Positions 1 to 4,641 are shown, counted from the stretch's first letter. The stretch is DNA of 11,759 nucleotides from an uncultured Clostridium sp. (GCA_937944945.1 CALEBD010000017.1:1-11759); one strand, 5' to 3'. Translations and numbers: made by a program. The notes: generated by a model from the letters alone, not told the origin.

Positions 1-1
1 A

Positions 2-247
2 TGTATTAAACTTATTGATATTATTCAAGAAGAAGATTCTGCTATAGAATACGATGATGCATTAGATTCTATGAAATTTAAGCTTACTAAATATGTAAAT
101 ATAAACAATGCTTCTAGATTTCGGTTTAAAAATATTGCTTTTAAAGGACGGAGCCAAAATCTTATGAAAGACATATTAAGACAACGAAAAGCACTTTATT
201 TATATAATAAAATTAGATATAATTATATGTTAGAGTGGTGGGATTAA
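2..247 (+). CDS. 3' end of an unrecognised phage gene (partial)
   Basis: The frame is open from the left edge of the window to a TAA at 245-247, giving 81 codons and no start in view. The fragment is lysine-, tyrosine- and asparagine-rich, with an acidic stretch near its beginning (QEEDSA) and a basic middle (KGRSQ, LRQRKA), and ends in EWWD. I do not recognise the family. Codon use is AT-rich like the neighbours. The stop lies 13 bases before tRNA-Thr, so it is the last protein gene before the tRNA array, or another member interspersed in it. It is included because an open frame of this length ending in TAA in an otherwise packed region is unlikely to be chance. Function unknown. Confidence 0.7.
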   Translation, partial: CIKLIDIIQEEDSAIEYDDALDSMKFKLTKYVNINNASRFRFKNIAFKGRSQNLMKDILRQRKALYLYNKIRYNYMLEWWD

Positions 248-260
248 CTTTAGATATTAT

Positions 261-343
261 GCTGCTTTGGGACAGTGGTTGACTCCATGCGACTTGTAAT
301 CGTATTCTGAAAAGACGCGCCAGTTCGAATCTGGCAAGCAGCT
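261..343 (+). tRNA. tRNA-Thr (anticodon TGT) with a long variable region
   Basis: The acceptor arms GCTGCTT and AAGCAGC pair perfectly. The T arm is GCCAG/CTGGC around TTCGAAT. The anticodon stem TGCGA/TCGTA closes the loop CTTGTAA, which gives TGT. CCA is not encoded. The oddity is the 14-base variable region (305-318), which can form a 3-bp mini-hairpin TCT/AGA closed by GAAA, unlike the 4-5 base variable loop of ordinary tRNA-Thr. The D stem is only 3 bp (GGA/TCC). Confidence 0.85.
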
Positions 344-372
344 CGCTAGAACGGATCGTAACCGTTAGGAGC
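341..372 (+). other. Anticodon-arm-like hairpin directly after tRNA-Thr
   Basis: GCTC (341-344) pairs with GAGC (369-372), CT (346-347) with AG, and AACGG (350-354) with CCGTT (362-366), closing a 7-base loop ATCGTAA. The stem totals 11 bp with small bulges and shares two bases with the tRNA-Thr acceptor. The loop resembles an anticodon loop (T at position 33, CGT in the anticodon place), but no D or T arm accompanies it. It may be a tRNA remnant or a 3' processing or stability element. Confidence 0.45.
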
Positions 373-382
373 CTCTATTATT

Positions 383-391
383 GGGGGGGGG
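383..391 (+). repeat. Nine-base poly-G tract
   Basis: Nine consecutive G stand in an AT-rich leader 47 bases upstream of the gene at 438. Such tracts are rare in AT-rich genomes and prone to polymerase slippage or read error. No gene spans it. Confidence 0.9.
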
Positions 392-437
392 TATGTAAAT
401 ACTCTCTCACAATATTAACTTTTTAAAACTATTAAAT

Positions 438-671
438 ATGTTTAATTCAAAAGGTACAACATCTGTAGATCTGTCAAAGAAAGTAGACAATGTTTTAAAT
501 GCTTTTAAAACAGCAATTGATGGACTTAATACAGTTAATACTCAGGCAAAAGCTGGTATTGCTGCTAAAGAAGAGGAAATTAAAGCTGCTCAGACTGAGA
601 AAGAAGCACTTGAAGCAATCTGCAAAAAGAACGAAAGTGTTCTTGCAAAGTTAACTGCTATCCTTGAATAA
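438..671 (+). CDS. Small coiled-coil phage protein of unknown function
   Basis: The product is 77 residues, with a short N-terminal segment (MFNSKGTTSVDL) followed by a helical region of regularly spaced hydrophobics and many Ala, Glu and Lys (about residues 13-75). From about residue 43 (AAKEEEIKAAQTEKEAL) it looks like a coiled coil. It has no signal peptide, membrane segment or enzyme motif. The family is not firmly recognised; short coiled-coil proteins of this kind are common in phages and may act in oligomer assembly, but that is only a guess. The ATG at 438 is the only good start. Its leader is A/T-rich with no Shine-Dalgarno site. The gene stands alone between tRNA-Thr and tRNA-Pro, and its stop codon lies inside a Rho-independent terminator, so it probably has its own transcript end. 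Confidence 0.8.
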   Translation: MFNSKGTTSVDLSKKVDNVLNAFKTAIDGLNTVNTQAKAGIAAKEEEIKAAQTEKEALEAICKKNESVLAKLTAILE

Positions 672-683
672 AGGATAGTTTTT
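658..683 (+). terminator. Rho-independent terminator overlapping the stop codon of the 438-671 gene
   Basis: CTATCCTT (658-665) pairs over 8 bp with AAGGATAG (671-678) around the loop GAATA, followed by TTTTT (679-683). The TAA stop (669-671) is in the loop and first stem base. tRNA-Pro begins at the very next base, so either readthrough or a separate promoter supplies that tRNA. Confidence 0.8.
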
Positions 684-756
684 ACGGGAGTAGTTCAATT
701 GGTAGAGCCCGTGGTTTGGGACCACGAAGTTGCACGTTCGAGTCGTGTCTCCCGTA
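684..756 (+). tRNA. tRNA-Pro (anticodon TGG)
   Basis: Acceptor ACGGGAG/CTCCCGT is perfect. The anticodon stem CGTGG/CCACG closes TTTGGGA (anticodon TGG). The T arm is GCACG/CGTGT around TTCGAGT. Discriminator is A, and CCA is not encoded. It starts at the base after the T-run of the preceding terminator. Confidence 0.95.
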
Positions 757-773
757 CAAAAATTATTATATTT

Positions 774-1034
774 ATGGAAGATTTTATTGAAGATCCCAAT
801 CCGTTCTGTATTCAAATTGTAGAAGGTTATATAATTCAAACTACTCCTTCAGATAGTGAGTCTTGTTTAGCTCCTGATCAATTTGGCAATTATTGCATAT
901 GTCGATCTCGAGGAGATAACCCAGCAAAAATAGGGTGTTGTTTTATTTGTAATAATAATTCTGAGTATAGTGATTATGTAATACAAATTCAAATTAAATA
1001 CAGAATTTATGTAAATAGTAAAATGGAGAGTTAG
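774..1034 (+). CDS. Small cysteine-rich protein, member A of a local six-member family
   Basis: The product is 86 residues with seven cysteines (12, 31, 41, 43, 55, 56, 59), and the C-terminus IKYRIYVNSK matches the ends of five other small proteins in the array. There is no signal peptide or membrane helix. The cysteines suggest metal binding or disulfides, but no named domain is recognised. The start is taken as the ATG at 774, because the upstream ATG at 699 lies inside tRNA-Pro. The other family member ending VNSK stops right after that motif, whereas this one continues MES and ends at a TAG (1032-1034) formed by positions 8-10 of the following tRNA-Val. The coding end therefore overlaps the tRNA by 10 bases. 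Function unknown. Confidence 0.75.
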   Translation: MEDFIEDPNPFCIQIVEGYIIQTTPSDSESCLAPDQFGNYCICRSRGDNPAKIGCCFICNNNSEYSDYVIQIQIKYRIYVNSKMES

Positions 1035-1098
1035 CCAAGTGGTTCACGGCACCTGACTTACATTCAGGAGATCGGGAGTTCGACTCTCTCACTCTCTA
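1025..1098 (+). tRNA. tRNA-Val (anticodon TAC)
   Basis: Acceptor GGAGAGT/ACTCTCT pairs with one G-U. The anticodon stem CCTGA/TCAGG closes CTTACAT (anticodon TAC). The T arm is GGGAG/CTCTC around TTCGACT, and the discriminator is A. Its 5' end overlaps the last 10 bases of the upstream gene, whose stop codon is this tRNA's U8-A9-G10. Confidence 0.92.
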
Positions 1099-1119
1099 CT
1101 AATAACTAATATATATAAG

Positions 1120-2214
1120 ATGATAACACTAGATCATGTAAATAGAAATTCTGGAAACTTTCTTCCAACGCTTTGGTTAGTAGATAAATATAAACAGTAT
1201 CCAAACTGCGTATCAGTAATTTGTAACCTTGAACAGAAGAAACTAAACGAAAATAAATTCTTAAAAAGATTTAAAGAAAAGTTCGCTAATTTCTGTATAT
1301 GGGAAGATAATGTAATCGGAGTTAAACCTGAAGTTTCTGAAGAAGTACTTGAAGAATTAGATCGCCCATTTTATGTAAGTCAACCTACTGCTTTACAATT
1401 CAGTGGAATTTGTGAGGAATATAAATGTGCATTAAGCTATTATTCTTCTAGAATGTTAATCTATTTTTGCGATAAAGCACTTATAGGTAACTTTATAGAG
1501 GATATTAAATCTTTATTTGAAGAATGTTCAGAAAAAGTAGTTTCTACAACAAAGGTTAACTTAATTACTTTTGATGGTCAGGATTATGGTTTAACTGAAT
1601 GTAAGATTAGAGATGTTAATGTTGATCTTGATAAACACTATAACGATGATTTCAAACCTGTTTATAAAGATATCTCTGACTTCTTAAACAGTCCAAAGTC
1701 TGGTTTAGTTATTCTTCATGGAACCCAAGGTACTGGTAAAACTTATATGATTCGTCATTTAGTTAATAATTTTAATAAACAATTTATTATTATTAATAAC
1801 TCTATGATGAATAGCTTATCTGATCCTGTATTCTTAAACTTTATTCTTGATCATAAGAATTCAGTAATTATTCTTGAGGATTGTGAACAGCTTCTTAAAG
1901 ATCGTTCTGAAAATGTATTTACAAACGGCATTAGTAATATTCTTAATATGACTGATGGTATTTATTCAGATATTTTAAATATTAAGTTTATTGCTACATT
2001 TAATAGTCCTGATACAAGTATTGACAAAGCATTGATGCGAAAAGGTCGACTTGCTGCAAAATATAAGTTTGACGAACTCTCTTTAGAAAAGACTAATAGA
2101 ATACTTAAAGAATTAGGCAAACCTGAAGCAAGTAAGGGTATGACTCTTGCAGATATTTATAATCTTGATGCTCAGTCTTATGAACACAAGACTAGACGTA
2201 AAATTGGATTCTAA
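1120..2214 (+). CDS. AAA+ ATPase
   Basis: The product is 364 residues. The N-terminal half (1-165) is not recognised. An AAA+ core follows, with Walker A GTQGTGKT at 201-208, Walker B VIILED at 249-254, a sensor-1 segment IATFNSP with N295, and RKGRL at 307-311 containing likely arginine-finger residues. A helical C-terminal piece (about 320-364) is short. The layout resembles BCS1/proteasome-type AAA ATPases, which hydrolyse ATP to remodel or unfold protein or nucleoprotein substrates; the substrate here cannot be told. No protease, DNA-binding or membrane segment is visible. The ATG at 1120 follows tRNA-Val by 21 bases with no clear ribosome site. The TAA stop overlaps the next start (TAATG), so the two genes are probably translationally coupled. 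It is the only large enzyme inside the tRNA array. Confidence 0.93.
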   Translation: MITLDHVNRNSGNFLPTLWLVDKYKQYPNCVSVICNLEQKKLNENKFLKRFKEKFANFCIWEDNVIGVKPEVSEEVLEELDRPFYVSQPTALQFSGICEEYKCALSYYSSRMLIYFCDKALIGNFIEDIKSLFEECSEKVVSTTKVNLITFDGQDYGLTECKIRDVNVDLDKHYNDDFKPVYKDISDFLNSPKSGLVILHGTQGTGKTYMIRHLVNNFNKQFIIINNSMMNSLSDPVFLNFILDHKNSVIILEDCEQLLKDRSENVFTNGISNILNMTDGIYSDILNIKFIATFNSPDTSIDKALMRKGRLAAKYKFDELSLEKTNRILKELGKPEASKGMTLADIYNLDAQSYEHKTRRKIGF

Positions 2215-2414
2215 TGATATTTTGGATATTGATTTATTGGTTACTTTGTGCATTTATTGTTATTGGAACAGATGATGGAGAACCATGGACTGTTGGAGAT
2301 AAATGGTACATAGTATTCGCTGGATTTTATGTTCCTATAGTAATTGGCCTATTTATAGGTAGTTATATTAAAGAAACTGGATTTTTCGATAAGAAACATC
2401 CGTGGGAACATTAA
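2214..2414 (+). CDS. Small two-pass membrane protein
   Basis: The product is 66 residues with two hydrophobic segments, about 1-18 (FWILIYWLLCAFIVIG) and 33-50 (IVFAGFYVPIVIGLFIGS), joined by a polar loop TDDGEPWTVGDKW and ending in a charged tail with DKKHPWEH. Both ends are probably cytoplasmic, given the charged tail and short loop. The start overlaps the AAA+ ATPase stop by one base (TAATG), suggesting coupled translation and perhaps a joint role. The family is not recognised. A holin-like role is possible from size and topology but unsupported by context. Confidence 0.75.
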   Translation: MIFWILIYWLLCAFIVIGTDDGEPWTVGDKWYIVFAGFYVPIVIGLFIGSYIKETGFFDKKHPWEH

Positions 2415-2421
2415 TCTATAT

Positions 2422-2496
2422 GTTGTCCGTAGCTTAGTTGATTAAAGCGCAAGTTTGTGGCACTTGAGATCGGGAGTTTGAATCTCCTCGGACACC
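2422..2496 (+). tRNA. tRNA-His (anticodon GTG), with G-1 encoded
   Basis: The acceptor TTGTCCG pairs with CGGACAC except for a T-C mismatch at position 1-72. The G just before position 1 (2422) can pair with C73, the hallmark of tRNA-His. The anticodon stem CAAGT/ACTTG closes TTGTGGC (anticodon GTG). The D stem is GCTT/AAGC, and the T arm is GGGAG/CTCCT around TTTGAAT. Confidence 0.9.
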
Positions 2497-2498
2497 AA

Positions 2499-2630
2499 AA
2501 GTATTCTTTAAACATACGAATCTGGACAAATGGTTAGACCTTATCTTATAAACCCCAAGCTATAAGAATTAAGAAGTATTTCTCTCAAAATTAGGTAGAT
2601 CCAGCTTCCTAGAGAGATAGAAGAATACTT
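2499..2630 (+). ncRNA. Candidate structured RNA between tRNA-His and tRNA-Ile
   Basis: A 132-base spacer without an open frame is bounded by a perfect 10-bp inverted repeat, AAGTATTCTT (2499-2508) with AAGAATACTT (2621-2630). Inside, TCTTATA pairs with TATAAGA (about 2544-2567), and TCTCTC (2581-2586) pairs with GAGAGA (2612-2617). A second copy of AAGTATT (2574-2580) could pair with the same 3' strand, so two folds compete. A tRNA-like patch AAATGGTTAGAC is present, but no acceptor and T arm fit a tRNA. It could be a decayed tRNA, a processing element or a regulatory RNA. Confidence 0.45.
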
Positions 2631-2674
2631 ACGATATAGTAGATTAGTTAAAATAATAATAACTTCTACTAAAT

Positions 2675-2748
2675 ACCTACATGGCGCAATTGGTTAGCGT
2701 ACTTCTCTGATAAGGAAGCGGTTGAAGGTTCAAGTCCTTCTGTAGGTA
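2675..2748 (+). tRNA. tRNA-Ile (anticodon GAT)
   Basis: Acceptor ACCTACA/TGTAGGT is perfect. The anticodon stem CTTCT/GGAAG closes CTGATAA (anticodon GAT). The T arm is GAAGG/CCTTC around TTCAAGT. Discriminator is A, and CCA is not encoded. Confidence 0.95.
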
Positions 2749-2763
2749 CTAAAAGAGAAAATT

Positions 2764-3027
2764 ATGAAAGAATATAAGATTTGGAAATTTATACCAGGAA
2801 AATATTTACAAACAGTAACTGTTAGTCTTGAAGAGGAATATCCTTGTAAACAAAAAAGATGTGGATATTCTTGTTTAGGAGATAAAACAGAACACGTATG
2901 TTTTATTAAAGTAAATCTTACTTTTGAAGAACGTGTAAATTTAAAATGTACGGCTTCAAATAATAAAGAACATAAAAATTTTATACATATTAGACTTTTA
3001 CATAGAATTTTTGTAAATAGTAAATAA
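2764..3027 (+). CDS. Small cysteine-rich protein, member B of the local family
   Basis: The product is 87 residues with cysteines at 28, 33, 37, 46 and 62. The C-terminus LLHRIFVNSK aligns with IKYRIYVNSK of the gene at 774 and with the YR(I/V)(Y/F) ends of the other members. The N-terminus (KEYKIWKFIPGKYLQTVTV) is rich in aromatic and basic residues and predicts beta strand. It has no signal peptide or membrane helix. The ATG at 2764 is 15 bases after tRNA-Ile and the leader holds only a weak purine stretch (AAAGAGAAA). The TAA stop leaves 22 bases before tRNA-Lys. Function unknown; the repeated placement between tRNAs is the main clue. Confidence 0.75.
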   Translation: MKEYKIWKFIPGKYLQTVTVSLEEEYPCKQKRCGYSCLGDKTEHVCFIKVNLTFEERVNLKCTASNNKEHKNFIHIRLLHRIFVNSK

Positions 3028-3049
3028 AGAGGAGTGCAATCCTTGGGAA

Positions 3050-3122
3050 GAGCTTATAATATAATCGGTTAGTATCCTACACTTTTAATGTAGTTGTCAG
3101 GGTTCGAGTCCCTGTAGGCTCA
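3050..3122 (+). tRNA. tRNA-Lys (anticodon TTT)
   Basis: Acceptor GAGCTTA/TAGGCTC pairs with one T-G. The anticodon stem CTACA/TGTAG closes CTTTTAA (anticodon TTT). The T arm CAGGG/CCCTG around TTCGAGT is perfect. Discriminator is A. Confidence 0.95.
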
Positions 3123-3147
3123 CACAATTTTTAAGTCAGAATCACAA

Positions 3148-3342
3148 ATGATAAAACGTTTTGAAAATAAGTATATACAATCTATAAGAAGAGGTTATTT
3201 ATGTCATATTACTCCTAATAAAAAATGTTATGGATTTGAATATCATCATAATTCAAATGGATGTAAGATTTTTAATGAGAAATTTGGAGGATGTAGTAAT
3301 AGACGTTATAATATGATTAAGTATAGGATCTATGCAGATTAA
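3148..3342 (+). CDS. Small cysteine-rich protein, member C of the local family
   Basis: The product is 64 residues and basic, with cysteines at 19, 27, 39 and 49. It ends MIKYRIYAD, the same hydrophobic-x-YRIY ending as its neighbours. It is the shortest member, lacking most of the N-terminal strand region seen in members B and F. The start is the ATG at 3148, 25 bases after tRNA-Lys, with no clear ribosome site. Its stop overlaps the next member by 11 bases (3332-3342), so members C and D were probably made by tandem duplication and are translationally coupled. The four spaced cysteines would suit a small zinc-binding fold or two disulfides; neither can be decided from sequence alone. Confidence 0.7.
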   Translation: MIKRFENKYIQSIRRGYLCHITPNKKCYGFEYHHNSNGCKIFNEKFGGCSNRRYNMIKYRIYAD

Positions 3343-3538
3343 ATATTTTCCTGAAATAAAGTGTTGTATACAAGCAGTTAAATCTCTACAACGAAATTAT
3401 TGTAGTAATAATCAATGTTATAAATCAACTAATTATTGTATTTTGTTTTTACCTGCTTTTAATAAAAGTTGTCTTAAATATTATTTTTGGAGAGTTTCTT
3501 ATCGTGTATTTTTAGAAGCTTCTTATGATAGAATGTAA
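3332..3538 (+). CDS. Small cysteine-rich protein, member D of the local family
   Basis: The product is 68 residues with cysteines at 11, 12, 24, 29, 36 and 47. It ends WRVSYRVFLEASYDRM, in which SYRVFL matches the family ending and a short extra tail follows. It is more aromatic than the other members (YYFW near residue 50-53). The ATG at 3332 lies within the last codons of member C, in another frame, with an 11-base overlap that argues for coupled translation. The TAA stop (3536-3538) is 7 bases before tRNA-Asn. It is the most divergent member; assignment rests on the C-terminal motif, size, cysteine content and position. Confidence 0.65.
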   Translation: MQIKYFPEIKCCIQAVKSLQRNYCSNNQCYKSTNYCILFLPAFNKSCLKYYFWRVSYRVFLEASYDRM

Positions 3539-3545
3539 AATATAA

Positions 3546-3618
3546 GGGAGTATGGCTGAGTGGTTTAAGCACAAAACTGTTAATTTTGGTAACGTGGGTT
3601 CAATTCCTACTGCTCCCG
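3546..3618 (+). tRNA. tRNA-Asn (anticodon GTT)
   Basis: Acceptor GGGAGTA/TGCTCCC pairs with one T-G. The anticodon stem CAAAA/TTTTG closes CTGTTAA (anticodon GTT). The T arm is GTGGG/CCTAC around TTCAATT. The discriminator G is the usual one for Asn. Confidence 0.94.
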
Positions 3619-3634
3619 CTAATATTAAACTTAA

Positions 3635-3651
3635 TAACAAATAATTTGTTA
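3635..3651 (+). repeat. Perfect AT-rich inverted repeat between tRNA-Asn and tRNA-Ser
   Basis: TAACAAA and TTTGTTA form a 7-bp hairpin with loop TAA. It is not GC-rich, and the nearest T-run (3665-3669) begins 14 bases later, so terminator function is doubtful. It may be a protein-binding or processing site. Confidence 0.35.
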
Positions 3652-3681
3652 CAAATTTATTAACTTTTTGTGTTAAAACAA

Positions 3682-3772
3682 GGAAGATTAAGCCAAGTTG
3701 GACTAATGGCAGCACTCTTGAAAAGTGTAGGTCGCTTAAAACGGCGTGGGGGTTCGAGTCCCTCATCTTCCG
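3682..3772 (+). tRNA. tRNA-Ser (anticodon TGA)
   Basis: Acceptor GGAAGAT/ATCTTCC is perfect. The anticodon stem GCACT/AGTGT closes CTTGAAA (anticodon TGA, reading UCA/UCN). A long variable arm follows (about 3728-3746), as expected of tRNA-Ser. The T arm is GGGGG/CCCTC around TTCGAGT, and discriminator G is normal for Ser. The anticodon reads serine codons, not the UGA codon. Confidence 0.94.
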
Positions 3773-3790
3773 CAATTAAAATTAAATTAT

Positions 3791-4024
3791 ATGCAAAGAC
3801 CTATTGTATTAAAATATTGGAGAATAATTAGATATAAAACTTTAATTATTCAATGTGTACCTGGAGGAGAACCTGAGAAAAAATTTTGTTATGAATCTTC
3901 TGTTGGAAAGCCATGTGCTTTTACAGGAAAGGATTGCACTGATTTTAAATGTATAAGTAGAGCAGATGGTCTTCGAGTTAGGTATATTAAAGTAGATTAT
4001 AGAGTTTATGTCAATAGAATATAG
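3791..4024 (+). CDS. Small cysteine-rich protein, member E of the local family
   Basis: The product is 77 residues with cysteines at 22, 33, 42, 49 and 54, giving spacing C-x8-C-x6-C-x4-C in the core. The end DGLRVRYIKVDYRVYVNRI is nearly the same as the end of the next gene (DGIRVRYIRLDYRIYLFK), so the two are recent paralogues. An upstream in-frame ATG at 3746 lies inside tRNA-Ser, so the ATG at 3791 is preferred. The stop is TAG (4022-4024), and the coding end overlaps the next start by 17 bases. A CTA suppressor tRNA lies just downstream, but readthrough here would add only about ten residues before TAA. Function unknown. Confidence 0.75.
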   Translation: MQRPIVLKYWRIIRYKTLIIQCVPGGEPEKKFCYESSVGKPCAFTGKDCTDFKCISRADGLRVRYIKVDYRVYVNRI

Positions 4025-4256
4025 AGTTTCTCAAATTATAAAAATTCCAAATAATAGTTATCTATTTTTTCAAACAGTTTTAGGTGAGAAAAACAATAGC
4101 TCGTGTTCTGTAAGTTTTATTAAAAATAAAGGTTGTTTACTTCACACATATAATAGACGTCTTTGCCATAAGTTTTTATGTAGTCCTAAAGAACGAAAAG
4201 ATGGTATTAGAGTACGTTATATTAGACTAGATTATCGAATTTATTTATTTAAATAA
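4008..4256 (+). CDS. Small cysteine-rich protein, member F of the local family
   Basis: The product is 82 residues with cysteines at 33, 43, 53 and 58 (C-x9-C-x9-C-x4-C). The C-terminal block KDGIRVRYIRLDYRIYLFK parallels member E residue for residue over about 17 positions. The N-terminal part (MSIEYRVSQIIKIPNNSYLFFQTV) predicts beta strands and resembles member B's VSL/TVTV region. The ATG at 4008 lies inside the end of member E. The TAA stop (4254-4256) directly abuts the first base of the CTA suppressor tRNA at 4257, so transcript processing must separate them. No enzyme motif is visible. Confidence 0.75.
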   Translation: MSIEYRVSQIIKIPNNSYLFFQTVLGEKNNSSCSVSFIKNKGCLLHTYNRRLCHKFLCSPKERKDGIRVRYIRLDYRIYLFK

Positions 4257-4328
4257 GCACTCTTGATGTAACTGGTAACATGACAGTCTCTAAAACTGTT
4301 CTTTGGGGTTCGAATCCTTAAGAGTGTG
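4257..4328 (+). tRNA. Amber suppressor tRNA (anticodon CTA)
   Basis: The cloverleaf is complete. Acceptor GCACTCT/AGAGTGT has one G-U at 1-72. The D arm is ATGT/ACAT, and the anticodon stem ACAGT/ACTGT closes CTCTAAA, which places CTA at 34-36 with T33 and A37. The T arm is TGGGG/CCTTA around TTCGAAT. Discriminator is G, and CCA is not encoded. CTA reads UAG. The loop is identical to that of classical amber suppressors. A weak first pair and G73 are compatible with charging by glutaminyl-tRNA synthetase, as in phages that reassign TAG to Gln, but the amino acid cannot be proved from sequence. Confidence 0.9.
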
Positions 4329-4340
4329 CTTATATAATTA

Positions 4341-4412
4341 GGGCTGTTAGTATAGTGGCTATTACATCTGGTTTGCAACCAGAAAACAGGGTTTCGATTA
4401 CCCTACGGTCCA
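4341..4412 (+). tRNA. tRNA-Ala (anticodon TGC)
   Basis: Acceptor GGGCTGT/ACGGTCC pairs with G-U at the third and fifth pairs. A wobble pair at 3-70, the alanine identity site, is present (G3-T70). The anticodon stem TCTGG/CCAGA closes TTTGCAA (anticodon TGC). The T arm AGGGT/ACCCT around TTCGATT is perfect. Discriminator is A. Confidence 0.95.
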
Positions 4413-4417
4413 CAATC

Positions 4418-4551
4418 TTCTGTAGATTAGGATTCTATACAGAAAGAGTACTGTAATCTGTTAAGAGCTTATAAATCAGACGTTAAAGAAAAAAGTTTTC
4501 GGGGCTGAAGAGCCCTGCTATGAATCTAATCCTAGTAGAAATACTAGGATT
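4418..4551 (+). ncRNA. Candidate structured leader RNA between tRNA-Ala and tRNA-Phe
   Basis: This 140-base spacer has no open frame but several helices. TTCTGTA (4418-4424) pairs with TACAGAA (4438-4444). GGGCT (4502-4506) pairs with AGCCC (4511-4515) around GAAG. A long-range helix joins GATTA and GATTC (4425-4435, one bulged G) with GAATCTAATC (4522-4531). The long-range helix shares bases with both the first hairpin and the terminator-like hairpin at 4528-4551, so the folds exclude each other as in an attenuator. The trigger is unknown. Confidence 0.45.
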
Positions 4552-4554
4552 TTT
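4528..4554 (+). terminator. Terminator-like hairpin abutting tRNA-Phe
   Basis: AATCCTAGTA (4528-4537) pairs perfectly over 10 bp with TACTAGGATT (4542-4551) around a GAAA tetraloop. It is followed by TTT, giving a T4 run with the last stem base, and then the first base of tRNA-Phe at 4555. It could terminate transcription from upstream or serve as a processing hairpin. The upstream segment TAGGATT (4428-4434) can pair with its 5' arm. Confidence 0.65.
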
Positions 4555-4627
4555 GGAACTGCGGTGTGCTAGGTGCGCTCGCTGGACTGAAAATCCAGAG
4601 GTAAATGTTCGACTCATTTCAGTTCCG
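4555..4627 (+). tRNA. tRNA-Phe (anticodon GAA)
   Basis: Acceptor GGAACTG/CAGTTCC is perfect. The anticodon stem CTGGA/TCCAG closes CTGAAAA (anticodon GAA). The T arm AAATG/CATTT around TTCGACT is perfect. The discriminator is G rather than the usual bacterial A73. Confidence 0.92.
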
Positions 4628-4641
4628 CACTATCGTCTTCC

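Noticed and set aside
699..773. Upstream start that extends the 774 gene by 25 residues
   Set aside because: The extension would be translated from tRNA-Pro; ATG 774 gives a protein matching the family size.
651..839. Minus-strand open frame of 62 codons
   Set aside because: It is antisense to tRNA-Pro and to the start of the cysteine-rich gene, with no coding signal of its own.
1032..1109. Readthrough of TAG at 1034 by the CTA tRNA
   Set aside because: The extension is just tRNA-Val sequence read as protein; family members end at this point.
2499..2630. Group I intron, intron-split tRNA or tmRNA
   Set aside because: There are no intron core elements, no tRNA halves that fit together, and no tag-peptide frame with a terminal TTCGA T arm.
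3512..3775. Minus-strand open frame of 87 codons with a GIEPT-type segment
   Set aside because: It runs antisense through tRNA-Asn and tRNA-Ser; such frames with EPT-like words are a well-known artefact of tRNA genes.
3746..3790. Upstream start that extends the 3791 gene by 15 residues
   Set aside because: It lies inside tRNA-Ser and gives a tRNA-derived peptide (MGVRVPHL).
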